A stretch of 64,000 bases of DNA from Ruminococcus champanellensis 18P13 = JCM 17042 (GCF_000210095.1 NC_021039.1:1764107-1828106), one strand, 5' to 3'; numbered from the stretch's first letter, positions 42,023 to 51,483 are shown. Notes: generated from the sequence alone by a model not told the origin. A program made the numbers and translations.

Positions 42023-42550
42023 TTATTCGATGGAAGGCTCCAGAACGGCGTAGTTTCCGTCATCACGGCGGTAAACCACATTCACTGCGCCGGTTGCACC
42101 ATTGCAGAACATGAAGAACGCATGCCCCAGCATGTTCATCTGCAGGATGGCTTCGTCCACGCTCATAGGACGCATCTTAAAGGTCTTGTGTTTGATGATC
42201 TCGTAGGAAGCCTGCTCTTCTACCGCATCCATGGGCAGATCCCGGAATGCGCCTTCCTTGATGCGCTTGCCCAGCTTGCTCTTATTTTTGCAGATCTGGC
42301 GAATAATCTTGTCAATCGCCGCATCCAGTGCATCGTTTTTATCCAATGCAGTCTGCTCTGCGCGATAGATCATGCTGCCTGCCTTTACAGTCAACTCCAG
42401 TACGATCAGATTCTTCTGCTCGGACAGGGTGATCTTTGCGTCTGCGTCGCCTTCAAAAAAGCGATCCAGTTTAGCGGAGAGCTTCCCTTCTGCATATGTG
42501 GAAAAGCTCTGGGCGATCTGCATTTTCTTTGCTGTTACGATAAGTTTCAA
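42023..42550 (-). CDS. hpf: Ribosome hibernation promoting factor, long form
   Basis: A 175-residue ribosome-binding protein that dimerises 70S particles in slow-growing cells. The N-terminal domain (1-100) is the S30AE/YfiA fold that occupies the A/P sites; the C-terminal domain (about 118-175), with IIKHKTFKMRPMSVDEAILQ and GHAFFMFCNGATGAVNVVYRR, is the dimerisation tail that defines the long form of Firmicutes. It starts with TTG, eight bases after GAGGAGG. Own promoter at 42612. Confidence 0.95.
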   Translation of the reverse strand: MKLIVTAKKMQIAQSFSTYAEGKLSAKLDRFFEGDADAKITLSEQKNLIVLELTVKAGSMIYRAEQTALDKNDALDAAIDKIIRQICKNKSKLGKRIKEGAFRDLPMDAVEEQASYEIIKHKTFKMRPMSVDEAILQMNMLGHAFFMFCNGATGAVNVVYRRDDGNYAVLEPSIE

Positions 42551-42611
42551 TTGTCATTCCTCCTCTGGAATGCCGCTGTACAGAACAGCCAGCCTTCCTT
42601 GTGATGTATAT

Positions 42612-42640
42612 AGTATAGCATATAGTGATAAAAAAATCAA
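42612..42640 (-). promoter_or_regulatory. Promoter of hpf
   Basis: TTGATT, 17-base spacer, TATACT on the minus strand. Confidence 0.8.
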
Positions 42641-42682
42641 GCCGTTAAGCGAATTTTCTTGCAGTTTTCACAAAAGAGACGA

Positions 42683-43948
42683 TCAGTTCAGAACCGGCAT
42701 GCGGCTGATCACCTGAATGCCTCCTGTGGTCATCTGTGCCACCAGCATATCGCACTGCGCCTCCGTCAACTCTGTAGGCGTGAGAAATGCGATGTTTTCC
42801 CCGTCCTTCAGCCGGGCAAGGGACAGCTGTGCATCCACGGCGATTTTCTGGGAGGCGTAAAAGTCGTACAGCTTCCGGAACATCTGCTGGGGATCGCACT
42901 TGCTCACCTTCAGATACATTCTGGAAGTGCGTTCTGCGATGGGAGCCAGGAAGCGGTTGTCATCGGAGGGTTCCCAGGCCTGTGAGAATACGGTGCGTGC
43001 ATGCTTGACGGCATCGATCACATCGCCCAGTACTGCACTGGCTGTGGGGAATTTGCCTGCGCCTCTGCCGTAGAACATGGTTTTGTCAATGGCGTCCCCG
43101 TATACCATGATTGCGTTGAACACGTCATCCACACGGGAGATCAGATTGTCATAGGACACGAACATGGGCATAACCGCCGGCAGGATCCTGCCATCTGCCT
43201 GCCGCTGTACGCTGGCGATCAGCTTGACAGCGCCACCCAGATGCCCGGCAAGCTCCACATCCTCCAGTGCAATGTCGGCAATGCCCTTGGTGTAAACATC
43301 CTTCGGGTAAACGTGCTTGCCGAACACCAGGGAGGAGATGATGCAGATCTTTCTGCATGCGTCCAGACCTTCCACATCTGCGGTGGGATCCTTTTCTGCA
43401 TAGCCCAGCTTCTGTGCCAGAGCCAGCGCATCGGCAAACTGCATCTTGTCCCGGATCATTTTGGTGAGAATGAAGTTGGTAGTACCGTTGAGGATGCCGG
43501 CAACACCGCTGATATCATTGGCGGCCAGGCACTTATGCAGGGGACGAATGATAGGGATGGCGCCGCCTACGCTTGCTTCAAAGAAGAAATTGCAGTTTTT
43601 TTCCGCAGCCAGTGCCAGCAGCTCTGCACCCTTCTGGGCAACCAACTCCTTATTGGAGGTGGAAACACTCTTACCCCGTTCCAGGCATGCCTTGACATAG
43701 GTGAAAGCAGGCTCTACGCCTCCCATGCACTCTGCAATCGCAGTGACCTCCGGATCCTCCAGGATCGGGTCAATGCTTGCCACGATCTTGTCCTTATAGG
43801 GGCTTGCAGGAAACTGGCGGATATCCAGAATGTACTTGACATCCATCTCCTGTCCTGCTTTTTCTTCAATGTGGGCTTTGTTTTTGTAAAACAGTTCCAC
43901 TACGCCGGAACCGACCACGCCGAATCCCAATACTGCAAACTTTGCCAT
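42683..43948 (-). CDS. hom: Homoserine dehydrogenase
   Basis: A 421-residue cytoplasmic enzyme that reduces aspartate semialdehyde to homoserine for Thr and Met. The NAD(P) loop AVLGFGVVGSGVVE, the middle motif AECMGGVEPA, the catalytic segment GILNGTTNFIL and AEKDPTADVEGLDACRKI, and a C-terminal ACT-like regulatory domain (from about 345) are all present. The start is set at MAKFAVLGFG, which fits the family, although the best ribosome site (AAGGAGAG) is about 28 bases upstream, separated by a small perfect hairpin TGCCCG-TT-CGGGCA (43963-43976). It lies downstream of the ACT protein gene in one operon. Confidence 0.93.
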   Translation of the reverse strand: MAKFAVLGFGVVGSGVVELFYKNKAHIEEKAGQEMDVKYILDIRQFPASPYKDKIVASIDPILEDPEVTAIAECMGGVEPAFTYVKACLERGKSVSTSNKELVAQKGAELLALAAEKNCNFFFEASVGGAIPIIRPLHKCLAANDISGVAGILNGTTNFILTKMIRDKMQFADALALAQKLGYAEKDPTADVEGLDACRKICIISSLVFGKHVYPKDVYTKGIADIALEDVELAGHLGGAVKLIASVQRQADGRILPAVMPMFVSYDNLISRVDDVFNAIMVYGDAIDKTMFYGRGAGKFPTASAVLGDVIDAVKHARTVFSQAWEPSDDNRFLAPIAERTSRMYLKVSKCDPQQMFRKLYDFYASQKIAVDAQLSLARLKDGENIAFLTPTELTEAQCDMLVAQMTTGGIQVISRMPVLN

Positions 43949-44006
43949 AGCTTTTATGTGACTGCCCGTTCGGGCAATCTCTCCTTCCATATCATTGAAT
44001 TGCTCT

Positions 44007-44450
44007 TTATTCTCCGGACAAGAGCTTGACATCCACCACGCCCTTGAGCTGTGCAATGCGGGTACGGAGCTGCAATGCACCCTCGTTGCCGCCGCTGAGC
44101 CGCAGGGAAATGGTAACTGCTGCAACCCCGTCCATGGGGATGTTCTGGTTGACCGTCAGGATGTTTGCTTCACAGGCGTGCAGAGTCACCAGCACACTGG
44201 AGAGAATGCCCGGCTCGTCCCGCAGAAGCGCTGACAGAGTCAAAATCCGTTTGGTCATCTTGTCATCGTAGGAGAATACACTGTCCCGGTACTTGTAGTA
44301 GGCGCTGCGGGAGATGCCGATGCGCTTGCATGCAGAGGCAGAGCTTTTTTCCTCCCGGCTTGCCAGCAGCTTCTTGACAGCAAGTACTTTCAGAATGACC
44401 TCCGGCAAAACGGAGGAATCCACTACGATCAGCCGTCTTTGTTCGTTCAT
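44007..44450 (-). CDS. ACT domain protein, PheB/UPF0735 family
   Basis: A 147-residue protein. Residues 1-70 contain a small helix-turn-helix-like region (ACKRIGISRSAYYKYRDSVF), and residues 75-145 an ACT amino-acid-binding domain (LSALLRDEPGILSSVLVTLH, ending LKGVVDVKLLSGE). This matches B. subtilis PheB, named for its place near phenylalanine genes but of unproved function. ATG follows AAGGAGAG. It precedes hom in the same operon, so an amino-acid-sensing role in aspartate-family control is reasonable. Confidence 0.9.
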   Translation of the reverse strand: MNEQRRLIVVDSSVLPEVILKVLAVKKLLASREEKSSASACKRIGISRSAYYKYRDSVFSYDDKMTKRILTLSALLRDEPGILSSVLVTLHACEANILTVNQNIPMDGVAAVTISLRLSGGNEGALQLRTRIAQLKGVVDVKLLSGE

Positions 44451-44512
44451 CCTACTCTCCTTTTGCGTCTGATACATTCCGCGACAGAAAAACACATGTC
44501 ACTCTATAGAAA

Positions 44513-44542
44513 ACTATATCATATTTTCAAGTGGTTTGTCAA
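44513..44542 (-). promoter_or_regulatory. Promoter of the ACT-hom operon
   Basis: TTGACA, 18-base spacer, TATAGT on the minus strand, with a leader of about 60 bases. Confidence 0.82.
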
Positions 44543-44675
44543 TAGGAAACCAACGGCTTTTGCCGGATTCTGTGCATATAAATGTGATATAGCCCAATGC
44601 ATTTGTCAGAATTGACACATGAGAAAAGAATATGGGGAAAGAATTCTGTCAAAGAAACAAAATCCAGAATGCATC

Positions 44676-44704
44676 TTGACATTCCGGCACAGTTGCTGTA
44701 TAAT
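44676..44704 (+). promoter_or_regulatory. Promoter of glnN
   Basis: Consensus TTGACA, 17-base spacer, TATAAT. It leaves a leader of about 98 bases. Confidence 0.88.
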
Positions 44705-44739
44705 GGCAACAGAAGATTTGAAACAATGGCGTTTCGATT

Positions 44740-44771
44740 CTGACCGTTATGCAGGATCCAGTATCGGTCAG
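44740..44771 (+). promoter_or_regulatory. Leader hairpin of glnN
   Basis: Seven-base stem CTGACCG / CGGTCAG with an 18-base loop, in the middle of the glnN leader. The T-rich stretch TTTTTATTTT follows 14 bases later. It could be an antiterminator target; not recognised as a named riboswitch. Confidence 0.4.
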
Positions 44772-44808
44772 TGTCGGAGCGCTGTTTTTATTTTAAGGAG
44801 GAATTCAT

Positions 44809-46911
44809 ATGTCAGAGCAAGCAAAGCATCCGTCCGTTTCCGAGTATTTTGGCTGTAACGTATTCAATGATACGGTGATGCGGGAAAGACTGCCGAAGGA
44901 TATCTACAAATCCGTGATGAAAACCAAGCAGTTCGGCATTGCACTGGAAAGCGATGTAGCAGATGTGGTGGCAAATGCCATGAAGGACTGGGCAGTGGAA
45001 AAGGGTGCAACCCACTACACCCACTGGTTCCAGCCTATGACAGGTATCACCGCTGAAAAGCATGACGCTTTCATCACCCCCGCCGGCGACGGCAAGGTGA
45101 TTCTGGACTTCTCCGGCAAGGAGCTCATCAAGGGCGAGCCGGACGCTTCTTCCTTCCCCTCCGGCGGTCTGCGTGCCACATTTGAGGCAAGAGGCTACAC
45201 CGCTTGGGATCCTACCTCCAATGCATTTATCAAGGACAATACCCTGTGCATCCCCACAGCGTTCTGTTCCTACACCGGTCAGATTCTGGACAAGAAGACG
45301 CCGCTGCTGCGTTCTATGGAAGTAGTCAACGAACAGGCTTTGCGTATCCTGCGCCTGTTCGGCAACACCACTGCTACCCGGGTTTCTACCACGGTTGGCC
45401 CGGAGCAGGAATACTTCCTGGTAGACAAGAAGACCTACGATCAGCGTGAGGATCTGATCCTCACCGGCAGAACCCTGTTCGGCGCAATGTCTCCGAAGGG
45501 TCAGGAGATGGAGGATCACTACTTCGGCAACATCAAGCAGAGAGTATCCGACTTTATGAAGGATCTGGACTGTGAGCTGTGGAAGCTGGGCATCTACGCC
45601 AAGACCAAGCACAACGAGGTTGCTCCGGCACAGCACGAGCTTGCCCCCATCTTCACCACCTCTAACATTGCGGCGGATCACAACCAGCTGACTATGGAGA
45701 TGATGAAGAAGATCGCTTTGAAGCATGGTCTGGTTTGCCTGCTCCACGAAAAGCCCTTCGCAGGGGTCAACGGCTCCGGCAAGCACAATAACTGGTCCAT
45801 TTCCTCCAACGATGGACAGAACCTGCTGGATCCCGGTGACACACCCCTGCACAACATGCAGTTCCTGACCTTCCTGTGTGCCATCATCAAGGGTGTACAT
45901 GAGTATGCGCCTCTGCTCCGTCTGTCTGCAGCTTCCGCTGGCAATGATCACCGGCTGGGTGCAAATGAAGCACCGCCGGCTGTAGTTTCCATTTTCATCG
46001 GCGATGATCTGCAGAGAGTACTGGATGCACTGGAGAACGGTACCAACATCAAGACCGATCAGGATCTGGAGTTTGTTATCGGCGTAGACGCTCTGCCCAA
46101 CTTCCGGAAGGATGCAACCGACCGGAACCGTACTTCTCCCTTTGCTTTCACCGGCAACAAGTTCGAGTTCAGAATGCTGGGCTCTGCGGATTCTATTTCT
46201 TGTACCAATACCATCATGAACACCATTGTTGCACAGGAGCTGTGTGAATTTGCTGATAAGCTGGAACAGGCAGAGGACTTTGACAAGGCGCTGAAGGAGC
46301 TGCTGATCCAGACCATCAAGGAGCACAAGGCGATCATCTTCAACGGCAACGGCTATTCGGATGAGTGGCTGGAGGAGGCTGCCCGGAGAGGACTGCCGAA
46401 TCTGGTATCCACTGTGGATGCTCTGCCTCATTACATGGATCCTCAGAACATTGCAATGTTTGAGAAGTTCCGCATCTACACCAAGGAGGAGATCGCTTCC
46501 CGTACCGATATCCTTCTGGAAAATTACAGCAAGGTCATCAACATCGAAGCCATGACCATGCTGGATATGACCAAGAAGAAGCTGCTGCCTGCTGCAATGG
46601 AATACGGCAAGAAGATCTGCGATACCGCCATTGCAAAGAAGCAGTTGGGTCTGGATGCTTCTGCGGAAACCAAGCTTGCGGCGGATCTGGACAGCAACAC
46701 TGCCAAGATGTACGAGGCAATGCAGGCTCTGGAGAGCAAGGTCAACGCAGCCAAGGAGATCGGCGATGTGCTGGAGTGTGCAAAGGCATACCGCAGCCAG
46801 GTATTCTCCGCTATGGGTGACCTGCGTACTTATGCGGATCAGCTGGAAATGCTGGTTTCCGCAGAGGATTGGCCGCTGCCGCCCTACTCTGATCTGCTGT
46901 TCAACGTATAA
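44809..46911 (+). CDS. glnN: Glutamine synthetase type III
   Basis: A 700-residue enzyme that joins ammonia to glutamate with ATP. The size and domain order (N-terminal region with [12 protein letters not shown], core with [10 protein letters not shown] and [14 protein letters not shown], and the C-terminal [20 protein letters not shown]) are those of GSIII, the dodecameric form common in Bacteroides and Ruminococcus. AAGGAGG is about eight bases before the start. It has its own strong promoter, leader and terminator. Ammonia is the main nitrogen source of such gut bacteria and GSIII their main assimilation enzyme. Confidence 0.97.
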   Translation: MSEQAKHPSVSEYFGCNVFNDTVMRERLPKDIYKSVMKTKQFGIALESDVADVVANAMKDWAVEKGATHYTHWFQPMTGITAEKHDAFITPAGDGKVILDFSGKELIKGEPDASSFPSGGLRATFEARGYTAWDPTSNAFIKDNTLCIPTAFCSYTGQILDKKTPLLRSMEVVNEQALRILRLFGNTTATRVSTTVGPEQEYFLVDKKTYDQREDLILTGRTLFGAMSPKGQEMEDHYFGNIKQRVSDFMKDLDCELWKLGIYAKTKHNEVAPAQHELAPIFTTSNIAADHNQLTMEMMKKIALKHGLVCLLHEKPFAGVNGSGKHNNWSISSNDGQNLLDPGDTPLHNMQFLTFLCAIIKGVHEYAPLLRLSAASAGNDHRLGANEAPPAVVSIFIGDDLQRVLDALENGTNIKTDQDLEFVIGVDALPNFRKDATDRNRTSPFAFTGNKFEFRMLGSADSISCTNTIMNTIVAQELCEFADKLEQAEDFDKALKELLIQTIKEHKAIIFNGNGYSDEWLEEAARRGLPNLVSTVDALPHYMDPQNIAMFEKFRIYTKEEIASRTDILLENYSKVINIEAMTMLDMTKKKLLPAAMEYGKKICDTAIAKKQLGLDASAETKLAADLDSNTAKMYEAMQALESKVNAAKEIGDVLECAKAYRSQVFSAMGDLRTYADQLEMLVSAEDWPLPPYSDLLFNV

Positions 46912-46933
46912 GATTCTCAATACTTCCATACAA

Positions 46934-46970
46934 AAATGCGCTGCCGGAATTCTGACAGCGCATTTCTTTT
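46934..46970 (+). terminator. Terminator of glnN
   Basis: Stem AAATGCGCTG / CAGCGCATTT followed by CTTTT. Also usable by rmuC from the other side (A run on the left). Confidence 0.85.
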
Positions 46971-46988
46971 ATGCATGTTTGATTGGCT

Positions 46989-48311
46989 TTATTGGGGTTC
47001 CTCCTCCAACAATGCGGAAGCGTCCTGGGGCTCCAGTTGTTCGATGCTGCGGAGTTTCCGGTTGATGGCACGTGTCCGGACGCCTACCAGCTTGTCCAGG
47101 TCAGTGGAAACCTGCTGCATATGCTTTTGGGTGGCAGCCAGAATATCCTCGAACCGGAGGAACTCCGTCTTGACAGCGCCCAGCACCTGCCAGATTTCAT
47201 TGCTGCGCTTCTGGATGGCAAGGGTGTGGAAGCCCATTTGCAGCGCATTCAGCAGAGCCGCCATGGTGCTTGGTCCTGCCAGATTGATCTGATACTGCTG
47301 CTGTAGGATCTCCACCATCCCAAGGCTGACCGCCTCTGCATACAATCCTTCAAAGGGAACAAACAGTATGCCGAAGGAGGTGGTGTAGGGCGGCTCCACA
47401 TACTTGTCCCGGATGTCCTTGGCGGACTGCTTGAGCCGACTTACCAGTACCTCCCGTGCGACCTTGACTGCCGCCGGATCCCCATGCTCGTAGGCGTCCT
47501 GCAGTTGGGCATAGGCTTCCCCGTGAAATTTGGAATCAATGGGCAGATATACCGGTTCTGCACCCTCTCCCGGAAGGCGCACGGCAAATTCCACCCGGTT
47601 TTTGCTGCCGGGAATGGTGGCAATGTCCGTTTCATACTGCTCCGGCGCCAGCAGCTCCGACAGCAGCGCCCCCAGCTGGTATTCCCCCAGAATGCCCCTG
47701 GTCTTGACGTTGGACAGCACCTTTTTCAGGTCTCCCACGCCGGCGGCAAGGGTCTGCATTTCCCCAAGTCCCTTGTATACTTCCTCCAGCCGGGTGCTGA
47801 CAAGCTGAAAGGACTGTGCCATTTTTTCGTCCAGGGTCTTTTGCAGTTTTTCGTCCACCGTTGACCGGATCTGATCCAGCTGACGGCTGTTGGTTTCCTG
47901 CATGTCCATCATGTGCCGGGACAGGGTGCTGCGCATACCCTCCAGCTTCTGTTCGCTGGAAAGCTCAAAGGTCTGGAGCCGCTTTTCCAGCTGGGACAGC
48001 TGCGCATTGAGCTCCTCCCGCAGTACCTGCTGTCGGGTGCCGATGCTCCGATCCATCAGCTTGAGCTGCTGCTCCTGTGCCTCTCTGCCCAGCTTTTCCG
48101 CCGTCAGCAGCCCGTCGCCCATGGTGCGGATGTTCTGGTGCATGCCGCTGCTCCATTCCTGCTGCATGAGTCGTTCCTGTTCCAACAGGGCATCTTTTGC
48201 TTGTGATAGCTGCTGCTCCATGGCGTCGATGAGATCCCGGCTGCGGCGGAATATGAGAATCAGCAGCAGGATGACGGCAAGGATCAGCAAAATCAGAATT
48301 GCATATTGCAT
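46989..48311 (-). CDS. rmuC: DNA recombination protein RmuC
   Basis: A 440-residue protein. An N-terminal membrane segment (3-22, AILILLILAVILLLILIF) is followed by a long coiled coil (25-180) and a PD-(D/E)XK nuclease-like core (about 200-380), with the family block LGEYQLGALLSELLAPEQYE, then VEFAVRLPG and LPIDSKFHGEAYA. It limits rearrangements at inverted repeats by an unknown nuclease mechanism. AAAGGAG is about nine bases before the start. The promoter at 48336 faces the sodium-pump genes across the 174-bp repeat element. Confidence 0.93.
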   Translation of the reverse strand: MQYAILILLILAVILLLILIFRRSRDLIDAMEQQLSQAKDALLEQERLMQQEWSSGMHQNIRTMGDGLLTAEKLGREAQEQQLKLMDRSIGTRQQVLREELNAQLSQLEKRLQTFELSSEQKLEGMRSTLSRHMMDMQETNSRQLDQIRSTVDEKLQKTLDEKMAQSFQLVSTRLEEVYKGLGEMQTLAAGVGDLKKVLSNVKTRGILGEYQLGALLSELLAPEQYETDIATIPGSKNRVEFAVRLPGEGAEPVYLPIDSKFHGEAYAQLQDAYEHGDPAAVKVAREVLVSRLKQSAKDIRDKYVEPPYTTSFGILFVPFEGLYAEAVSLGMVEILQQQYQINLAGPSTMAALLNALQMGFHTLAIQKRSNEIWQVLGAVKTEFLRFEDILAATQKHMQQVSTDLDKLVGVRTRAINRKLRSIEQLEPQDASALLEEEPQ

Positions 48312-48335
48312 AGTTGATTTTCTCCTTTTTTACTC

Positions 48336-48363
48336 ATTATACCATGCTGTGCAGGATTGTCAA
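48336..48363 (-). promoter_or_regulatory. Promoter of rmuC
   Basis: TTGACA, 16-base spacer, TATAAT on the minus strand. Confidence 0.82.
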
Positions 48364-48402
48364 CCATCACAAAAAATGTGTAGAATGGATGATAAAATGC
48401 TT

Positions 48403-48576
48403 GGGCAACATCGCACAAAGACCGCCTGGTGGCTTTGCACGGCATCTGCTGACGAATTTTCCGTCATATCACACAGAAACTCCTTGCAATACGCCAGTAT
48501 TCCTGCGTCATTTCTGTGCAATCTGACGAAAAACATGTTGGCACATCTACCGCACCATCTTTGTGCGGTGTTGCCC
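48403..48576. mobile_element. 174-bp MITE-like element, full copy of the palindromic family
   Basis: The ends are 19-base inverted repeats with one mismatch: left GGGCAACATCGCACAAAGA, right the complement of GGGCAACACCGCACAAAGA. TT flanks it on both sides, a possible two-base target duplication. There is no coding capacity inside. The right end stops exactly one base before the -35 box of the oadG promoter. The ends recur alone or as hairpins at 5135, 17506, 22954, 23064, 26038 and 33550, and part of its interior at 4263. A short non-autonomous element moved by a transposase in trans is the natural reading; no transposase is in the window. Confidence 0.7.
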
Positions 48577-48605
48577 TTGCAATTGATGCTGAAATCGTGT
48601 ATAAT
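48577..48605 (+). promoter_or_regulatory. Promoter of the oadGB operon
   Basis: TTGCAA, 17-base spacer, TATAAT, beginning directly at the right end of the repeat element. Confidence 0.82.
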
Positions 48606-48646
48606 ATTTTTATGTGCTATTTTATTTATGATAGGAGCGTATACAT

Positions 48647-49093
48647 ATGAAAACTTGGATGATGCTGGCAAATGCCGCCCCGCTTTTCATGTCGGAAATG
48701 AACGGCAACGAGAAAATTCCCTTTACGGGTATTATTGCTGTCACACTGACCGGCTTTGCGGTGGTATTCCTTGGGCTGATCATTCTGATCGCATTTGTGT
48801 CCCTGCTTGGAAAGTTCTTTGAAAGCCGATCCAACAAGAGTAAGCCGGATGCGCCTTCTGCCCCCAAACAGGAGCAGAAGCCTGCTCCCAAGCCGGCTCC
48901 GAAATCTCCGGCTGCGGATCTGAATGAAGAGCAGGCAGTGGTTGCGGCGATTTGTGCAGCGATCTCTGCCATGGGCGATGCTGAGGGCACAACCTACGCC
49001 GTAAAGTCCATTCGACCCAGACAGGCTTCGGTTCGGGGCGCAAGACCCGCCTGGTATATGGCTGGGCTGCGGGATAATACCACACCATTTTAA
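48647..49093 (+). CDS. Sodium-pump decarboxylase gamma subunit
   Basis: A 148-residue OadG-type subunit. One membrane helix (about 27-52, GIIAVTLTGFAVVFLGLIIL) is followed by an Ala/Pro/Lys-rich linker (PKQEQKPAPKPAPKSPA) and a C-terminal region with AVVAAICAAISAM and the tail RPAWYMAGLRDNTTPF. Gamma subunits assemble the membrane-bound pump and hold a zinc site through the linker and tail in some members. AGGAG lies 8 to 9 bases upstream. It precedes the beta subunit by 18 bases. A biotin carrier and the carboxyltransferase alpha subunit are missing from this locus. Confidence 0.88.
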   Translation: MKTWMMLANAAPLFMSEMNGNEKIPFTGIIAVTLTGFAVVFLGLIILIAFVSLLGKFFESRSNKSKPDAPSAPKQEQKPAPKPAPKSPAADLNEEQAVVAAICAAISAMGDAEGTTYAVKSIRPRQASVRGARPAWYMAGLRDNTTPF

Positions 49094-49111
49094 AGAGAGA
49101 GGGCGAGTACG

Positions 49112-50335
49112 ATGATAATTTTAGAAACGCTGCTGCAAACCCTGAAGGATTTGTGGTTTGAAAGCGGTCTGTATGCGTTTGTAACCTCAGTGGACGGCTT
49201 AAAGTCCCTGGCAATGATCCTGATTTCCTTTGTATTTATGTTCCTGGCAATCAAGAAGGGTTTCGAGCCTTTGCTGCTGCTGCCCATCGCATTCGGCATG
49301 CTTCTGACCAACATTCCCAATGCAGGCATGTACCATCCGGAGTTGTGGACGGGTATGAATGCGGCAGGAGAGCATGTAGGGATCGATTATCTGCAAGTCA
49401 TGCGGGAAGGCGGCTTGCTGGATATCCTGTATATGGGCGTTAAGCTCCAGGTTTATCCGCCTCTGATCTTCCTGGGCATCGGCTGTATGACCGACTTCGG
49501 GCCTTTGATTGCAAACCCTAAGAGCTTCCTGCTGGGTGCGGCTGCACAGGGCGGCATCTTCTTTACCTTCATCCTTGCAGGTTTGTTCTTCACCGGTAAG
49601 GAGGCAAGCTCCATCGCTATCATCGGTGGTGCAGATGGTCCGACTGCGATCTACGTTTCCAGTAAGCTGCTCAGCGGCGGCGGTGCGATCGACACCGGTA
49701 CCATCGCTTTGGCTGCTTATACATACATGGCATTGGTTCCCATTATTCAGCCGCCGATCATGCGTGCTCTGACCACCAAGAAGGAGCGTTCCATCAAGAT
49801 GGGTCAGCTGCGCAAGGTGTCCAAGACGGAAAAGATTATTTTCCCCATTGCGGTTACATTGATTATTGGTTCTCTGATTCCCTCCGCTGCTCCTCTGGTG
49901 GGTATGCTGATGCTGGGTAACCTGTTCAAGGAAAGCGGCGTAGTAAGCCGTCTGGTGGATACCGCACAGAATGCAATGATGAACATTATCACCATTTTCC
50001 TGGGTATCTCCGTTGGGGCCACCACCAAGGCGGATAAGGTGATCAACAAGGAATTCCTGCTGGTTATGCTGCTGGGTGTTGCTGCATTCTCCCTGGGTAC
50101 AGCATCCGGTGTTCTGCTGAGCAAGCTGATGAACAAGCTGTCCGGCGGCAAGATCAACCCATTGATCGGTTCTGCCGGTGTTTCCGCTGTTCCAATGGCT
50201 GCTCGTATCTCCCAGAAGGAAGGCGCCCGGGAGGATCCTACCAACTTCCTGTTGATGCATGCCATGGGCCCGAATGTAGCGGGCGTAATCGGTTCTGCTG
50301 TGGCGGCAGGCGTATTGCTGAGTGTATTCGGCTAA
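49112..50335 (+). CDS. Sodium-pump decarboxylase beta subunit
   Basis: A 407-residue membrane protein of the OadB/MmdB/GcdB family that decarboxylates carboxybiotin and pumps sodium out. Hallmarks are the N-terminal [11 protein letters not shown], the reentrant motif [16 protein letters not shown] with the Na+ site Asp (about residue 177) and the C-terminal [17 protein letters not shown]. About nine membrane segments. The coupled acyl substrate (oxaloacetate, methylmalonyl-CoA or glutaconyl-CoA) depends on the alpha subunit, which is elsewhere. The ribosome site is weak (GAGAGAGGG), so translation may be coupled to the gamma gene. Confidence 0.94.
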   Translation: MIILETLLQTLKDLWFESGLYAFVTSVDGLKSLAMILISFVFMFLAIKKGFEPLLLLPIAFGMLLTNIPNAGMYHPELWTGMNAAGEHVGIDYLQVMREGGLLDILYMGVKLQVYPPLIFLGIGCMTDFGPLIANPKSFLLGAAAQGGIFFTFILAGLFFTGKEASSIAIIGGADGPTAIYVSSKLLSGGGAIDTGTIALAAYTYMALVPIIQPPIMRALTTKKERSIKMGQLRKVSKTEKIIFPIAVTLIIGSLIPSAAPLVGMLMLGNLFKESGVVSRLVDTAQNAMMNIITIFLGISVGATTKADKVINKEFLLVMLLGVAAFSLGTASGVLLSKLMNKLSGGKINPLIGSAGVSAVPMAARISQKEGAREDPTNFLLMHAMGPNVAGVIGSAVAAGVLLSVFG

Positions 50336-50350
50336 CTTTTATATTTTTGG

Positions 50351-50383
50351 AAAGCAGTGCTGCGAAAAGCGGCACTGCTTTTT
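50351..50383 (+). terminator. Terminator of oadGB
   Basis: Stem AAAGCAGTGCTGC / GCGGCACTGCTTT with GAAAA loop and further T residues. Confidence 0.88.
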
Positions 50384-50393
50384 GCGTATTGCC

Positions 50394-50422
50394 TTGAATT
50401 ATCCGGGAGAGTGTAGTATAAT
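50394..50422 (+). promoter_or_regulatory. Promoter of the hprK cluster
   Basis: TTGAAT, 17-base spacer, TATAAT. It lies between the oadB terminator and hprK. Confidence 0.8.
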
Positions 50423-50491
50423 ATAATCAGGTATTATGTACATGCGGCGGTTCTGTTCCATTGGCACTGCCGGAAGTAGAAGGGGGTCATT

Positions 50492-51451
50492 ATGACAGAT
50501 AAGTTTAAAGTGAGCCTGGAGAAGATCATTGACGAATTCAAGCTGGAGACCATTTATATTCACAAGGAAGCCAAGGACATTCAGATCGAGGAAAATGATG
50601 TGAACCGTCCCGGTTTGCAGCTGATGGGGTTTTATGAATACTTTAATCCGGAGCGGATCCAGATCATCGGCAAGATGGAGTTTGCGTACCTGTCCACCAT
50701 TGACGAAAAGACCCGGCGTGACCGGCTGGAGATGCTGTTTGCACAGAAGCTGCCGGCGCTGATCATCACCCGGGAGCTGCCCTATTTTGCGGAAATGCTG
50801 GAGTTTGCAAAGCAGTACGAGGTGCCGCTTCTGCGGAGCAAGGAAAGCACCTCCAATTTTATGTCCGGCCTGATCGCCTTTCTGAATCTGAATCTGGCGC
50901 CCCGGATTACCCGGCACGGGGTCTTGATCGAGATCTACGGCGAGGGTGTATTCATCACCGGCGAAAGCGGCGTGGGCAAGAGTGAGACTGCCATTGAGCT
51001 GGTAAAGCGCGGGCATCGTCTGGTGGCGGATGATGCAGTCGAGATCCGGAAGGTATCCAACATCAGCCTGGTGGGCAGTTCCCCGGATAACATTCGCCAC
51101 TTCCTGGAGCTGCGTGGCATCGGCATCATCAATGCACGCCGCCTGTTTGGTATGGGTGCCATCAAGATGACGGAAAAGATCGATCTGATCGTGGAGATGG
51201 AGCTTTGGAATCCGGAAAAGATTTATGATCGGATGGGGGTTGACAGCCAGTATACTTCCATTCTTGGGGTGAAGGTTCCGTCTTTGACGATTCCGGTAAA
51301 GCCAGGAAGAAATCTTGCGGTCATCATGGAGGTTGCAGCCATGAACAATCGTCAGAAAAAGATGGGCTACAATGCGGCACAGGAATTGCTGGATCGTCTG
51401 GGGCTGGATATGGACAGCAAGGAAACCGTGAAAAATTACGAACAGTTTTAA
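50492..51451 (+). CDS. hprK: HPr kinase/phosphorylase
   Basis: A 319-residue cytoplasmic hexamer that phosphorylates and dephosphorylates Ser46 of HPr and so sets carbon catabolite control with CcpA. The N-terminal domain (1-130) is followed by the Walker A GESGVGKSETA near residue 154, the VADDAVEI strand, and the HprK signature ELRGIGIINARRLFGMGAI. Start ATG follows AAGGGGG by seven bases. It heads a cluster with a PHP phosphatase, murB, rapZ, whiA and dnaE. Confidence 0.96.
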   Translation: MTDKFKVSLEKIIDEFKLETIYIHKEAKDIQIEENDVNRPGLQLMGFYEYFNPERIQIIGKMEFAYLSTIDEKTRRDRLEMLFAQKLPALIITRELPYFAEMLEFAKQYEVPLLRSKESTSNFMSGLIAFLNLNLAPRITRHGVLIEIYGEGVFITGESGVGKSETAIELVKRGHRLVADDAVEIRKVSNISLVGSSPDNIRHFLELRGIGIINARRLFGMGAIKMTEKIDLIVEMELWNPEKIYDRMGVDSQYTSILGVKVPSLTIPVKPGRNLAVIMEVAAMNNRQKKMGYNAAQELLDRLGLDMDSKETVKNYEQF

Positions 51452-51483
51452 GGTAACACTACTCAATAGCAGGAGGCTTATCC

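Noticed and set aside
44812-46929. Open frame of 705 codons opposite glnN
   Set aside because: Mirror image of a highly conserved gene; no family match and no start signal.
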